This document shows positions 16,882 to 25,422 of a stretch of 64,000 nt of DNA, in pieces. This stretch comes from Phycicoccus duodecadis (GTDB taxonomy: Bacteria > Actinomycetota > Actinomycetes > Actinomycetales > Dermatophilaceae): positions 2,232,001 to 2,296,000 of the forward strand of contig NZ_PJNE01000001.1 of NCBI RefSeq assembly GCF_002846495.1, in the 5' to 3' direction. The notes beneath the pieces are model-generated. The model made no database searches. It was not told where the DNA came from and saw only the letters and a program-made list of their open reading frames with translations. A program made the position numbers and the translations under genes. Positions within the stretch are counted from its first letter, which is position 1. Each line of letters opens with the position of its first letter.

Positions 16882-18303
16882 TCAGCCGCGCACGTGCAGG
16901 CGGCGGGCGGCCTCGGCCACCGAGCCCGACAGCGACGGGTACACGGTGAAGGTGGAGGCCACCTGGTCGACGTTCAGCCGGTGCTGCACGGCCAGCGTCA
17001 CCGGGAAGATCAGCTCGGAGGCGCGCGGGGCCACCACCACGCCCCCGACGACGGCGCCGGACCCCTTCTGCGCGAACAGCTTCACGAACCCGTCGCGGAT
17101 GCCGAGCATCTTGGCCCGCGGGTTGCGGGCCAGCGGCAGCATCAGCACCTCGGCGTCGACCCGGTGCTCGTCGACGTCCTTCTGGGTGATGCCGACGGTG
17201 GCGATCTCGGGGTCGGTGAAGACGTTGGCCGAGACCACGCCGAGGTTCAGCGGGGCCACGGCGTCGCCGAGGGCGTGGGACATCGCGATGCGGCCCTGCA
17301 TCGCCGCCACCGACGCCAGCGGGAGCACGCCGGTGCAGTCGCCCGCGGCGTAGACGCCCCGCACCGAGGTGCGCGAGACCTTGTCGACCGCGATGTGCCC
17401 GGACGGCAGGAGGTCGACGCCGATCTCCTCGAGCCCGATGCCGCGGGTCTGCGGGACCGAGCCCACGGCCAGCAGGGCGTGGGTGCCGGTGACCTCGCGG
17501 CCGTCGACCAGCCGCACCAGGACACCGTCGGCGGTGCGGCTGACCGACTCCATGCGCGAGCGGCTGAGCACCTCCATCCCGCGCTTGCGGAAGACGTCCT
17601 CGATGACGGTGGCGGCGTCGGGGTCCTCGCCCGGCAGGACCCGCTCGCGGGACGAGACCAGGACGACCTCGGAGCCGAGCCCCAGGTAGGCCTGCGCCAG
17701 CTCGGCGCCGGTGACGCCCGAGCCGACCACCACGAGCCGCCGGGGCAGCTCGCGCAGGTCGTAGATCTGCTGCCAGGTGAGGATCCGCTCACCGTCGGGC
17801 ACGGCGGTGTCCATGACCCGCGGCGCGGCACCGGTGGCCACCAGGACGACGTCGGCGGTGAGCTCCTCGGCCGCGCCGCCGTCCTCCTCGGGCTCGACCC
17901 GCACGGTGGTGGGCGAGGTCAGGGACGCCGCGCCGGCGACGGTGCGGATGCCGACCTCGGCGAGGCGGGCGGTGATGTCGGCGCTCTGGGCCGCGGCCAG
18001 CGACAGGACGCGGCGGTTGACCTCGGGCAGGTCGGCGACGGCGTCGGAGACCTCGTCGCCCTCCTGGTCCTCGAGGTGCACGCCGAGGTCGGCCGCGGTC
18101 TCGAAGTCGCTCATGTAGTCGGCGGTCGAGATCAGGGTCTTGCTCGGCACGCAGTCGGTGAGCACCGCGGCCCCGCCGATGCCGGTCCGCTCGACGACGG
18201 TGACCTCGGCCCCGAGCTGGGCGGCCACCAGGGCGGCCTCGTACCCCCCGGGGCCCCCGCCGAGGATGACGACTCTGCTCGACCGCGCGTTCACGGGTGC
18301 CAT
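16882..18303 (-). CDS. NAD(P)H-quinone dehydrogenase, dihydrolipoamide dehydrogenase-like (LpdA type)
   Basis: A 473-residue two-dinucleotide-binding flavoprotein: FAD site VVILGGGPGGYEAAL, NAD(P) site LVVVGSGVTGAELAQ, and GVYAAGDCTG. The disulfide region reads GIGGAAVLTDCVPSKT, so only one of the two redox cysteines of true lipoamide dehydrogenase remains. The C-terminal His-Glu motif is also missing (TVYPSLSGSVAEAARR). These losses match mycobacterial LpdA (Rv3303c), which reduces quinones instead of lipoamide. It is therefore not a pyruvate dehydrogenase E3 component. It is divergent from the purine nucleoside phosphorylase gene, with 79 bp between them. Confidence 0.88.
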   Translation of the reverse strand: MAPVNARSSRVVILGGGPGGYEAALVAAQLGAEVTVVERTGIGGAAVLTDCVPSKTLISTADYMSDFETAADLGVHLEDQEGDEVSDAVADLPEVNRRVLSLAAAQSADITARLAEVGIRTVAGAASLTSPTTVRVEPEEDGGAAEELTADVVLVATGAAPRVMDTAVPDGERILTWQQIYDLRELPRRLVVVGSGVTGAELAQAYLGLGSEVVLVSSRERVLPGEDPDAATVIEDVFRKRGMEVLSRSRMESVSRTADGVLVRLVDGREVTGTHALLAVGSVPQTRGIGLEEIGVDLLPSGHIAVDKVSRTSVRGVYAAGDCTGVLPLASVAAMQGRIAMSHALGDAVAPLNLGVVSANVFTDPEIATVGITQKDVDEHRVDAEVLMLPLARNPRAKMLGIRDGFVKLFAQKGSGAVVGGVVVAPRASELIFPVTLAVQHRLNVDQVASTFTVYPSLSGSVAEAARRLHVRG

Positions 18304-18370
18304 CCAACCATCCGCGCGGGCGCCCCCACTCCCGCCGCCCCACGGTGTCGCCCGCCTCGGGGCGCCTCGC

Positions 18371-18376
18371 TACGCT
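18371..18376 (+). promoter_or_regulatory. -10 box (TACGCT) for leaderless nucleoside phosphorylase mRNA
   Basis: TACGCT ends 7 nt before GTG 18383. The spacing places the transcription start at the initiator codon and supports that start. Confidence 0.5.
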
Positions 18377-18382
18377 CTCCCG

Positions 18383-19234
18383 GTGACCGACACCGCCGCC
18401 GTCCACGACCTCACCGACCCGGCCGCCGACCCGTTCGCGGTCGCCGAGGCGGCCGCCGCCGTCATCCGCGAGCGCACCGGGGTCGAGCGTCACGACGTCG
18501 CCCTCGTGCTCGGCTCCGGCTGGGGGCAGGCGGGCGACCTGGTCGGCGAGACGCTGGCCACGATCGAGAACACGGACGTGCCCGCCTTCGCCAAGGCGGC
18601 CGTCGCGGGCCACAGCGGCACCCTGCGCTCGGTCGCCATCGGCGACACCGGCCGGCGAGCCCTGGTCTACGGCACCCGCACCCACTACTACGAGGGGCGG
18701 GGCGTGCGTGCGGTCGTGCACGGCATCCGCACCGCCGCCGCCGCGGGCTGCACCACGGTCGTCCTCACCAACGGCTGCGGCGGCCTGCGGCCGGAGTGGT
18801 CCCCCGGCACCCCCGTGCTGATCAGCGACCACATCAACCTCACCGCGGCCACGCCGCTCGAGGGCGCGACCTTCATCGACCTCACCGACCTGTACTCGCC
18901 GCGGCTGCGGGCGCTGGCCCGGCAGGTGGACGGCAGCCTCGACGAGGGCGTCTACGTGCAGTTCCGCGGCCCGCAGTACGAGACCCCGGCCGAGGTGCGG
19001 ATGGCGCGCACCCTGGGCGGCGACCTGGTGGGGATGTCGACGACGCTCGAGGCGATCGCGGCCCGGCAGGCGGGGCTCGAGGTCCTCGGCATCTCGCTGG
19101 TCACCAACGCGGCCGCCGGCATCTCGCCGACCCCGCTCAGCCACCAGGAGGTCATCGAGGCCGGCCAGGCCGCCGCCGAGCGCTGCGGCCGCCTCCTCGC
19201 CGACGTCGTCGGGCTGATCGGCGCCGGGGCGTGA
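18383..19234 (+). CDS. Purine nucleoside phosphorylase (trimeric type)
   Basis: A 283-residue enzyme from a leaderless GTG. Hallmarks are LVLGSGWGQ, the phosphate-binding RTHYYEG, TNGCGGLRPEW, ISDHINLT, GPQYETPAE, the substrate-binding VGMSTTLE and TNAAAG. These identify the trimeric PNP/MTAP family that phosphorolyses inosine and guanosine (ribo- and deoxyribo-) to base and pentose 1-phosphate. The stop overlaps the GTG of the sugar-phosphate mutase (GTGA), so the pentose 1-phosphate is probably handed to that enzyme. It opens the nucleoside catabolism block. Confidence 0.93.
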   Translation: MTDTAAVHDLTDPAADPFAVAEAAAAVIRERTGVERHDVALVLGSGWGQAGDLVGETLATIENTDVPAFAKAAVAGHSGTLRSVAIGDTGRRALVYGTRTHYYEGRGVRAVVHGIRTAAAAGCTTVVLTNGCGGLRPEWSPGTPVLISDHINLTAATPLEGATFIDLTDLYSPRLRALARQVDGSLDEGVYVQFRGPQYETPAEVRMARTLGGDLVGMSTTLEAIAARQAGLEVLGISLVTNAAAGISPTPLSHQEVIEAGQAAAERCGRLLADVVGLIGAGA

Positions 19235-20904
19235 CCGGCACCGCCTCCTCCCCCGACGCGCTCGTCGCCGCCGCCCGCGCCTGGGCCGCCGACGACCCCG
19301 ACCCGGCCACCCGCGCCGAGCTCGAGGGCCTGGCGACACGCGCCGGGGCCGGTGACGCCGCCGCCGTCGCCGAGCTGGGCGATGCGATGTCGGGGCTCCT
19401 CGAGTTCGGCACGGCCGGGCTGCGCGGCCGGCTGGGGGGTGGCTCGCACCGGATGAACCGGGCCGTGGTCATCCGGGCCGCCGCCGGGCTGACCGCGTAC
19501 CTGCACACGCTCACCCGCCAGCCGTTCGTCGTGGTCGGCTACGACGCGCGCACCAACTCCGACGTCTTCGCCCACGACACCTGTGCCGTCGTCACGGGGA
19601 TGGGCGGGCGCGCCGTCGTGCTCCCCCACCCGCTGCCGACCCCGGTGCTCGCGTACGCCATCCGCCACCTCGGCGCCGATGCCGGCGTCATGGTCACCGC
19701 CTCGCACAACCCGCCCGAGGACAACGGCTACAAGGTCTACGTCGGCGACGGATCGCAGATCGTGCCGCCCGTCGACGGTCTCATCGCCGCCGAGATCGCC
19801 GCCGTCGCGTCGGTGGCGTCGGTGCCGCGGGCCGACGACGGCTGGGAGACCCTGGGCGACGACGTGCTCGAGGCCTATCTGGCGGATGCCGCCGGCGTCG
19901 TGGCCACCGACGCGCCGCGCGAGCTGACGGTCGTGCACACCGCGCTGCACGGGGTCGGCTCCGAGACGGTGCGCCGGGCCTTCCTGGCCGCGGGCTTCGC
20001 CGAGCCGATCCCCGTCGGCTCGCAGGCCGAGCCCGACCCGATGTTCCCCACCGTCGCGTTCCCGAACCCCGAGGAGCCCGGCGCCATGGACGCCGCCCTC
20101 GAGCTGGCCGAGCAGACCTCCCCCGACGTCGTCATCGCCAACGACCCCGACGCCGACCGGTGCGCGGTGGCCGTGCCCGGCACCGGCGGCTGGCGGATGC
20201 TGCGCGGCGACGAGGTCGGCGTCCTGCTGGGCGCGCACGTGCTGGAGCGCGCAGTGCCCGACGGCGCGGTGTTCGCGAGCTCGATCGTGTCGTCACGGAT
20301 GCTGGCCGCGGTGTGCGCGGCGGCCGGGGTCCGCCACGAGGAGACCCTCACCGGCTTCAAGTGGATCGGACGCGTCGAGGGGCTGCGCTACGGCTACGAG
20401 GAGGCGCTGGGGTACTGCGTCGACCCGGCGCACGTGCGCGACAAGGACGGCGTCACCGCCGCCCTGCTGGTGGCCGAGCTGGCCGCCGGGCTCAAGCAGC
20501 AGGGACGCACCGTCGCCGACCGCCTCGACGATCTGGCCCGCGAGCACGGGGTGCACGCCACCGACGCGTTCTCGGTGCGGGTCGAGGACCTCTCGCTCAT
20601 CGGGCGGGTCATGGACCGGCTGCGGGCGCAGCCGCCGACGACGCTGGCCGGCGTCGAGGTCGACCGCACCGACGACCTGGCCCGCGGCGACGGCGGCCTG
20701 CCTCCGACCGAGGGCCTGCGGTACCTGCTGGCCGACGGCTCGCGCGTCATCGTGCGCCCCTCGGGCACCGAGCCGAAGCTCAAGGTCTACCTCGAGGCCG
20801 TCGAGCCGGTCGCGGACGACGCCGACCTGGCGGGCGCCCGGCGCCGGGCGGGTGGGCGGCTGGCAGCGCTGCGGGCGGCGCTGGCGGAGCTCACGAGACC
20901 CTGA
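19231..20904 (+). CDS. Phospho-sugar mutase, likely phosphopentomutase (PGM2-like)
   Basis: A 557-residue alpha-D-phosphohexomutase-superfamily enzyme from GTG 19231, coupled to PNP. It has EFGTAGLRG, the phosphoserine loop TASHNPPEDNGYK, metal loop NDPDADR, sugar-binding EEALGY and phosphate-binding RPSGTEPK. Length and motif spelling match PGM2-type mutases, several of which act as phosphopentomutases, better than ManB/PMM (about 460 aa). Being translationally tied to PNP and upstream of deoC, it most likely converts (deoxy)ribose 1-phosphate to the 5-phosphate. Hexose-phosphate activity cannot be excluded. Confidence 0.88.
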   Translation: MTGTASSPDALVAAARAWAADDPDPATRAELEGLATRAGAGDAAAVAELGDAMSGLLEFGTAGLRGRLGGGSHRMNRAVVIRAAAGLTAYLHTLTRQPFVVVGYDARTNSDVFAHDTCAVVTGMGGRAVVLPHPLPTPVLAYAIRHLGADAGVMVTASHNPPEDNGYKVYVGDGSQIVPPVDGLIAAEIAAVASVASVPRADDGWETLGDDVLEAYLADAAGVVATDAPRELTVVHTALHGVGSETVRRAFLAAGFAEPIPVGSQAEPDPMFPTVAFPNPEEPGAMDAALELAEQTSPDVVIANDPDADRCAVAVPGTGGWRMLRGDEVGVLLGAHVLERAVPDGAVFASSIVSSRMLAAVCAAAGVRHEETLTGFKWIGRVEGLRYGYEEALGYCVDPAHVRDKDGVTAALLVAELAAGLKQQGRTVADRLDDLAREHGVHATDAFSVRVEDLSLIGRVMDRLRAQPPTTLAGVEVDRTDDLARGDGGLPPTEGLRYLLADGSRVIVRPSGTEPKLKVYLEAVEPVADDADLAGARRRAGGRLAALRAALAELTRP

Positions 20905-21238
20905 CCACCGGTGTGCCTCGCCCCCGGGGCCGGCCGGACCTCGGGGGGCTGACGCCCCGCGGCCGGGAGGGGGCGGCGGGCGGGCCGGACGACGCCCAGG
21001 GGCCCCTGACCTGCGTCTCGACCGGCGCCGTCGACGACACCGCGTGTCACTGATGTGACCGAAGCGGCCACTGGGAGGAGCGGTGTGCCCTAGGTTGGAC
21101 AGAGGTCGATCCACGGGTGTGGCATTCGCCGGCCGGCGGCAGCCGCATCGGGGACGTCCTACGGGGGTCTCGCCTCCCCTCCCTCATAGCGACCGCGATG
21201 TCCCTCCGCGTTCTCACGTGCCGAACGAAAGATCCACC
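20905..21238. other. 334-bp intergenic region upstream of the Tat-exported protein
   Basis: No coding sequence is evident. It holds a short inverted repeat GTCAC-TGAT-GTGAC (21046-21059) and a less GC-extreme stretch near 21090-21230, suggesting promoter DNA for the next gene. No clean terminator hairpin follows the mutase stop. Nothing else recognisable was seen. Confidence 0.4.
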
Positions 21239-21811
21239 ATGCCTCTCGACGCTCGCCCGACCCTGCCCTCCACCGCCCGGCCGACGCGGCGCTCCGTCGC
21301 CCGCGGCGCCGCCTGGGCCATGCCCGTCATCGCGGTCGGCGCGGCCGCCCCCGCGCTCGCCGCGTCCCCCGGCGCCTGTCCGAGCCTGCCGGCGTTCTCG
21401 GACGCCGAGGGGTGGACGCTCGACGTCACCGGATCCGGCGGCGGCGAAGCGTCGTTCGTGAACGGCGCGTTCTTCATGAACACCGACCCCGACCCGGGCC
21501 AGACGGTCACGGCCACGGCCTCGCACGCCCTCGACGTCGTCTCGGGCCGCTCGTACCAGTTCTCGTACTCCTACGAGGCGTTCACCGGGTGGAACACCCC
21601 GATGGCGCAGGAGCTCCTCGTCGACGGCGTCCCGGTCGCGGGCTCCCGCTACGACACGAACTCCAGCGGCGACAGCGGCAGCCGCTCGGTGGTCTGGGTC
21701 TCCCCGACCACCGGCACCGTGACCTTCTCGGTGCGCGACTCCATCACCTACGACGGCAACGTCTACGGCGACGACATCACCGCCTACCCGATCACGGTCA
21801 CCTGCCTCTGA
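21239..21811 (+). CDS. Putative Tat-exported beta-rich protein
   Basis: A 190-residue protein. ATG 21239 was chosen because it gives a complete signal: the twin-arginine TRRSVARGAAW (Arg17-Arg18), hydrophobic MPVIAVGAAAPALAA, and likely cleavage near residue 45. The mature part of about 145 residues alternates short beta strands (GEASFVNGAFFMNTDPDPGQTVTA, YQFSYSYEAFTGWN, SRSVVWVSPTTGTVTFSVRDSI), like carbohydrate-binding or lectin-like beta sandwiches. It has few cysteines, one at each end. No family was recognised with certainty. It sits oddly between purine-nucleoside and deoxyribose genes, with its own upstream region and a strong terminator after it. Confidence 0.75.
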   Translation: MPLDARPTLPSTARPTRRSVARGAAWAMPVIAVGAAAPALAASPGACPSLPAFSDAEGWTLDVTGSGGGEASFVNGAFFMNTDPDPGQTVTATASHALDVVSGRSYQFSYSYEAFTGWNTPMAQELLVDGVPVAGSRYDTNSSGDSGSRSVVWVSPTTGTVTFSVRDSITYDGNVYGDDITAYPITVTCL

Positions 21812-21833
21812 GCGGGCCCGACCGCCTCCGGAC

Positions 21834-21875
21834 CGGGGCGCACCGACCGGCAGATCCTGCCGTCGGGGCGCCCCG
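21834..21875 (+). terminator. Hairpin terminator after the Tat-exported protein
   Basis: Long stem with small interruptions (left 21834-21853, right 21857-21875; closing CGGCAG-ATC-CTGCCG). It separates the secreted-protein gene from deoC, 66 bp further on. Confidence 0.65.
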
Positions 21876-21928
21876 TTCCTCGTCACCGCTCACCCCCGCC
21901 ACGGGTGACCGCCCCGTCCGGGCGCCCG

Positions 21929-21934
21929 TAGACT
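21929..21934 (+). promoter_or_regulatory. -10 box (TAGACT) for leaderless deoC mRNA
   Basis: TAGACT ends 7 nt before GTG 21941, placing the transcription start on the initiator codon. It marks the start of the deoC-aldehyde dehydrogenase operon. Confidence 0.6.
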
Positions 21935-21940
21935 CCCGGG

Positions 21941-22930
21941 GTGAGTACCGCCACCGACGCCGACCCCGCGGCCCGCGCCCGCGACCTCCTCGGGGTCTCG
22001 CGCCTGACGAACTCGGCCCTCACCGGTTGGCTGCACGGCCTGCCGGGCGTCGACCAGGTCGGCTGCGAGGCCCGCGCCGCCGCGCTGTCGACGCGGTCGG
22101 TCAAGACCACGAGCAAGGCCTGGGCCATCGACCTCGCCATCTCGATGATCGACCTGACGACCCTCGAGGGGGCCGACACCCCGGGCAAGGTCCGGGGCCT
22201 CGCCACCCGGGCGCTGGTGCCCGACCCCAGCGACCTCTCCACCCCGAGCCCGGCGGCGGTGTGCGTCTACGGCGACATGGCGGGCCTGGCCCGCGAGACC
22301 CTCGGCGCGTCCGGGGTCAAGGTCGCGGCCGTCGCCACCGCCTTCCCCAGCGGTCGCGCCAGCCGGGCCGTCAAGCTCGCCGACGTCCGTGACGCCGTGG
22401 GCAACGGCGCCGACGAGATCGACATGGTCATCGACCGCGGCGCCTTCCTGGCCGGCGACTACCTCACCGTCTTCCGCGAGATCGTCGAGACCAAGGAGGC
22501 CTGCGGCGGCGCGCGCCTCAAGGTGATCATGGAGACCGGCGAGCTCGTCACGTACGACAACGTGCGCCGCGCCTCGTGGCTCTCGATGCTGGCGGGCGGC
22601 GACTTCATCAAGACCTCCACCGGCAAGATCTCGCCGGCGGCGACGCTGCCGGTGACGCTGACGATGCTCGAGGCCGTGCGCGACTGGCGCGAGGCCACCG
22701 GCGTCCAGGTCGGCGTGAAGCCGGCCGGCGGCATCCGCACCAGCAAGGACGCCATCCGCTACCTCGTGACCGTCAGCGAGGTCGCCGGCGAGGACTGGCT
22801 CGACAACCACTGGTTCCGCTTCGGCGCCTCGAGCCTGCTCAACGACCTCGTCCTCCAGCGGCAGCGGATGGCCACCGGCGCCTACTCCGGTGCCGACTAC
22901 GTCGCCGACGACGCCCCCAGCGGCTACTGA
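21941..22930 (+). CDS. deoC: Deoxyribose-phosphate aldolase
   Basis: A 329-residue class I aldolase. The Schiff-base lysine is in GDFIKTSTGKISPAAT (Lys224). The proton-relay lysine is in GVKPAGGIRTSKDA, and the barrel aspartate in DEIDMVIDRGAF. The enzyme splits 2-deoxyribose 5-phosphate into acetaldehyde and glyceraldehyde 3-phosphate. It is longer than E. coli DeoC (259 aa) through an N-terminal extension, as in many actinobacterial and eukaryotic forms. Two aldehyde dehydrogenase-family genes follow at 26 bp and with a 4-nt overlap, which suggests immediate oxidation of the acetaldehyde. It is transcribed from a leaderless promoter. Confidence 0.95.
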   Translation: MSTATDADPAARARDLLGVSRLTNSALTGWLHGLPGVDQVGCEARAAALSTRSVKTTSKAWAIDLAISMIDLTTLEGADTPGKVRGLATRALVPDPSDLSTPSPAAVCVYGDMAGLARETLGASGVKVAAVATAFPSGRASRAVKLADVRDAVGNGADEIDMVIDRGAFLAGDYLTVFREIVETKEACGGARLKVIMETGELVTYDNVRRASWLSMLAGGDFIKTSTGKISPAATLPVTLTMLEAVRDWREATGVQVGVKPAGGIRTSKDAIRYLVTVSEVAGEDWLDNHWFRFGASSLLNDLVLQRQRMATGAYSGADYVADDAPSGY

Positions 22931-22956
22931 CCCCCACGACGCAAGGACAGCAGCGG

Positions 22957-24405
22957 ATGCCCACCTTCGAGTACGCACCGGCCCCCGAGTCCCGGGCCGT
23001 CGTCGACATCGCCAGCAGCTACGGGCTGTTCATCGGCGGTGAGTTCGTCGAGGCCACCGGCGGCACGCCGTTCAAGACCGTCAACCCCGCCACCGAGGAG
23101 GTCCTCGCCGAGGTCTCCGAGGCGAGCGCCGACGACGTCGACGCCGCCGTCCGGGCCGCCCGCACCGCCTACACCCGGGTGTGGTCGCGGATGAGCGGGG
23201 CCGACCGCGGCAAGTACCTCTACCGCATCGCGCGCATCATCCAGGAGCGCGCCCGCGAGCTGGCCGTGCTCGAGACCCTCGACAACGGCAAGCCCATCAA
23301 GGAGAGCCGCGACGTCGACGTGCCCCTGGCCGCGGCGCACTTCTTCTACCACGCCGGATGGGCCGACAAGCTGGGGTACGCCTCGCTCGGCGCCGACCCG
23401 CGCCCGCTCGGGGTCGTGGGCCAGGTCATCCCCTGGAACTTCCCGCTGCTGATGCTCGCGTGGAAGGTCGCGCCCGCGCTGGCCTGCGGCAACACCGTCG
23501 TGCTCAAGCCGGCCGAGACCACCCCCCTCACGGCGCTGCTGTTCGCCGAGATCTGCCGCCAGGCCGAGCTGCCCCCGGGCGTGGTCAACATCGTCACCGG
23601 CGCCGGGGCCACCGGGCAGGCCATCGTCGACCACCCGGGCATCGACAAGCTGGCGTTCACCGGCTCGACCAACGTCGGCAAGATGATCGCCCGCTCGATC
23701 GCGGGCACCCGCAAGAAGGCCACCCTCGAGCTCGGCGGCAAGGGCGCGAACATCGTGTTCGACGACGCCCCGCTCGACCAGGCCGTCGAGGGCATCGTCA
23801 CCGGCATCTTCTTCAACCAGGGGCACGTGTGCTGCGCCGGCAGCCGGCTCCTGGTGCAGGAGAACGTCGCCGACGAGGTCGTGCGCCGGCTCAAGCGCCG
23901 CCTCGGGACCCTGCGCGTCGGCGACCCGATGGACAAGAACACCGACGTCGGCGCCATCAACAGCAAGGCCCAGCTCGACCGCATCGCGGCGCTCACCGAG
24001 GCCGGCGAGGCCGAGGGGGCGCAGCGCTGGGACTCCGGCTGCGAGCTGCCCACGGCCGGCTACTGGTTCCGCCCCACCGTCTTCACCGACGTCGCGCAGT
24101 CGCACCGCATCGCCCAGGAGGAGATCTTCGGGCCGGTGGTCTCGGTGCTGACCTTCCGCACCCCCGGCGAGGCGGTGGCCAAGGCCAACAACACCCCGTA
24201 CGGCCTCTCGGCCGGGGTGTGGACCGAGAAGGGCAGTCGGATCCTGTGGATGGCCGACCAGCTGCGCGCCGGCGTGGTGTGGGCCAACACCTTCAACAAG
24301 TTCGACCCCACCTCGCCGTTCGGCGGGTACAAGGAGTCCGGGTACGGCCGTGAGGGCGGCCGCCACGGGCTCGAGGCCTACGTGAAGACCGGGAGCGAGC
24401 AGTGA
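22957..24405 (+). CDS. Aldehyde dehydrogenase (NAD(P)+-dependent)
   Basis: A 482-residue full-length ALDH from ATG 22957. Motifs: PWNFPLLMLAWKVAPAL, coenzyme loop FTGSTNVGK, general base LELGGKGANIVF, nucleophile region FNQGHVCCAGSR (Cys292) and EEIFGPVVSVL. It most likely oxidises acetaldehyde from DeoC to acetate. It is followed by a 4-nt overlap with a second ALDH-like gene that lacks the catalytic half, so the two proteins are made together. Confidence 0.94.
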   Translation: MPTFEYAPAPESRAVVDIASSYGLFIGGEFVEATGGTPFKTVNPATEEVLAEVSEASADDVDAAVRAARTAYTRVWSRMSGADRGKYLYRIARIIQERARELAVLETLDNGKPIKESRDVDVPLAAAHFFYHAGWADKLGYASLGADPRPLGVVGQVIPWNFPLLMLAWKVAPALACGNTVVLKPAETTPLTALLFAEICRQAELPPGVVNIVTGAGATGQAIVDHPGIDKLAFTGSTNVGKMIARSIAGTRKKATLELGGKGANIVFDDAPLDQAVEGIVTGIFFNQGHVCCAGSRLLVQENVADEVVRRLKRRLGTLRVGDPMDKNTDVGAINSKAQLDRIAALTEAGEAEGAQRWDSGCELPTAGYWFRPTVFTDVAQSHRIAQEEIFGPVVSVLTFRTPGEAVAKANNTPYGLSAGVWTEKGSRILWMADQLRAGVVWANTFNKFDPTSPFGGYKESGYGREGGRHGLEAYVKTGSEQ

Positions 24406-25310
24406 GCGCGCGCGTCGACGTCCGCAAGACGTACAAGCTCTACATCGGCGGGGCGTTCCCGCGGTCCGAGAGCGGCCGCTCGTACGAGGTGCTGGCGGCA
24501 CCGTCGGGTCGGCGCTCGAGCCCCCGCTTCCTGGCCAACGCCGCGCTGGGCTCGCGCAAGGACGCGCGCGACGCCGTCGTCGCCGCCCGCAAGGCCCAGC
24601 CCGGATGGGCCGGGGCCACCGCGTACAACCGTGGGCAGGTGCTCTACCGGGTCGCCGAGGTGATGGAGGGGCGCCGCGCCCAGCTCGTCCAGGACGTGCG
24701 CGACTCCGAGGGGCTCACCGTGGCCCGGGCCGATGCCGTGGTGTCCGCGGCCGTCGACCGCTGGGTCTGGTACGCCGGCTGGGCCGACAAGTACCCGCAG
24801 GTCCTGGGCGGGCTGAACCCCGTGGCCGGGCCGTACTTCGACATCTCGGCCCCCGAGCCCACCGGCGTCGTCGCGGTACTGGCCCCGCAGGCGTCCTCGC
24901 TGCTCGGGCTGGTCTCGGTGGTCGCGCCGGTCGTGGTGTCGGGCAACGCGTGCGTGGTGCTCGCCTCGCGCGAGCGCCCGCTGCCCGCCATCGACCTGGC
25001 CGAGTGCCTCGCGACCTCCGACGTGCCCGGCGGCGTGGTCAACGTCATCACCGGCGACACCGCCGAGGTCGCGCCGTGGCTGGCCTCGCACCGCGACGTC
25101 AACGCCATCGACCTCACGGGTGCCGCGGACGCCGAGGGCGTGGTGTGGGGGGACCTCGAGCTGGCCGCCGCCGAGAACCTCAAGCGGGTGCTGCGGCCGG
25201 GCGGTTCCGGGGCGGAGGCCGTCGAGCCCGACTTCGACGCGACGCCCGACCTCACCCGGCTCTCGGCGTTCCTCGAGACCAAGACCGTCTGGCACCCCAA
25301 GGGCCGCTGA
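24402..25310 (+). CDS. Truncated aldehyde dehydrogenase-like protein lacking the catalytic cysteine domain
   Basis: A 302-residue protein from GTG 24402 (GTGA overlap). Residues of about 10-245 align in order with the N-terminal coenzyme domain of ALDHs (YKLYIGGAFPRSESGR, PTGVVAVLAPQASSLL, VPGGVVNVITGD, IDLTGAADAEG). The sequence then jumps straight to a C-terminal AENLKRVLRPG. The LELGG base, the catalytic Cys and the GPV segment are all absent, and no frameshift or remnant of them is seen. The reading frame is intact with normal codon use, so it looks like a maintained non-catalytic partner of the preceding ALDH rather than a fresh pseudogene. Function is unknown. Confidence 0.85.
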   Translation: MSARVDVRKTYKLYIGGAFPRSESGRSYEVLAAPSGRRSSPRFLANAALGSRKDARDAVVAARKAQPGWAGATAYNRGQVLYRVAEVMEGRRAQLVQDVRDSEGLTVARADAVVSAAVDRWVWYAGWADKYPQVLGGLNPVAGPYFDISAPEPTGVVAVLAPQASSLLGLVSVVAPVVVSGNACVVLASRERPLPAIDLAECLATSDVPGGVVNVITGDTAEVAPWLASHRDVNAIDLTGAADAEGVVWGDLELAAAENLKRVLRPGGSGAEAVEPDFDATPDLTRLSAFLETKTVWHPKGR

Positions 25311-25338
25311 GCCCTCCCCCTCCCCCCGCCCCACCCCC

Positions 25339-25387
25339 GAACGTGTGTGAACACGCCGCTGATCCCCCGGCGTGTTCACACACGTTC
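25339..25387. terminator. Perfect 20-bp inverted repeat after the aldehyde dehydrogenase pair
   Basis: Arms 25339-25358 and 25368-25387 are perfectly complementary (core GTGTGTGAACACG) with a 9-nt loop. It is likely the operon terminator. A -10 for the next gene lies 21 bp beyond. Confidence 0.75.
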
Positions 25388-25408
25388 TGGTCGGGTGAGC
25401 GGCCCCTC

Positions 25409-25414
25409 TAGACT
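25409..25414 (+). promoter_or_regulatory. -10 box (TAGACT) for the uridine-kinase-like gene
   Basis: TAGACT ends 9 nt before GTG 25423, consistent with a leaderless or near-leaderless transcript. Confidence 0.5.
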
Positions 25415-25422
25415 GGCGCCCC

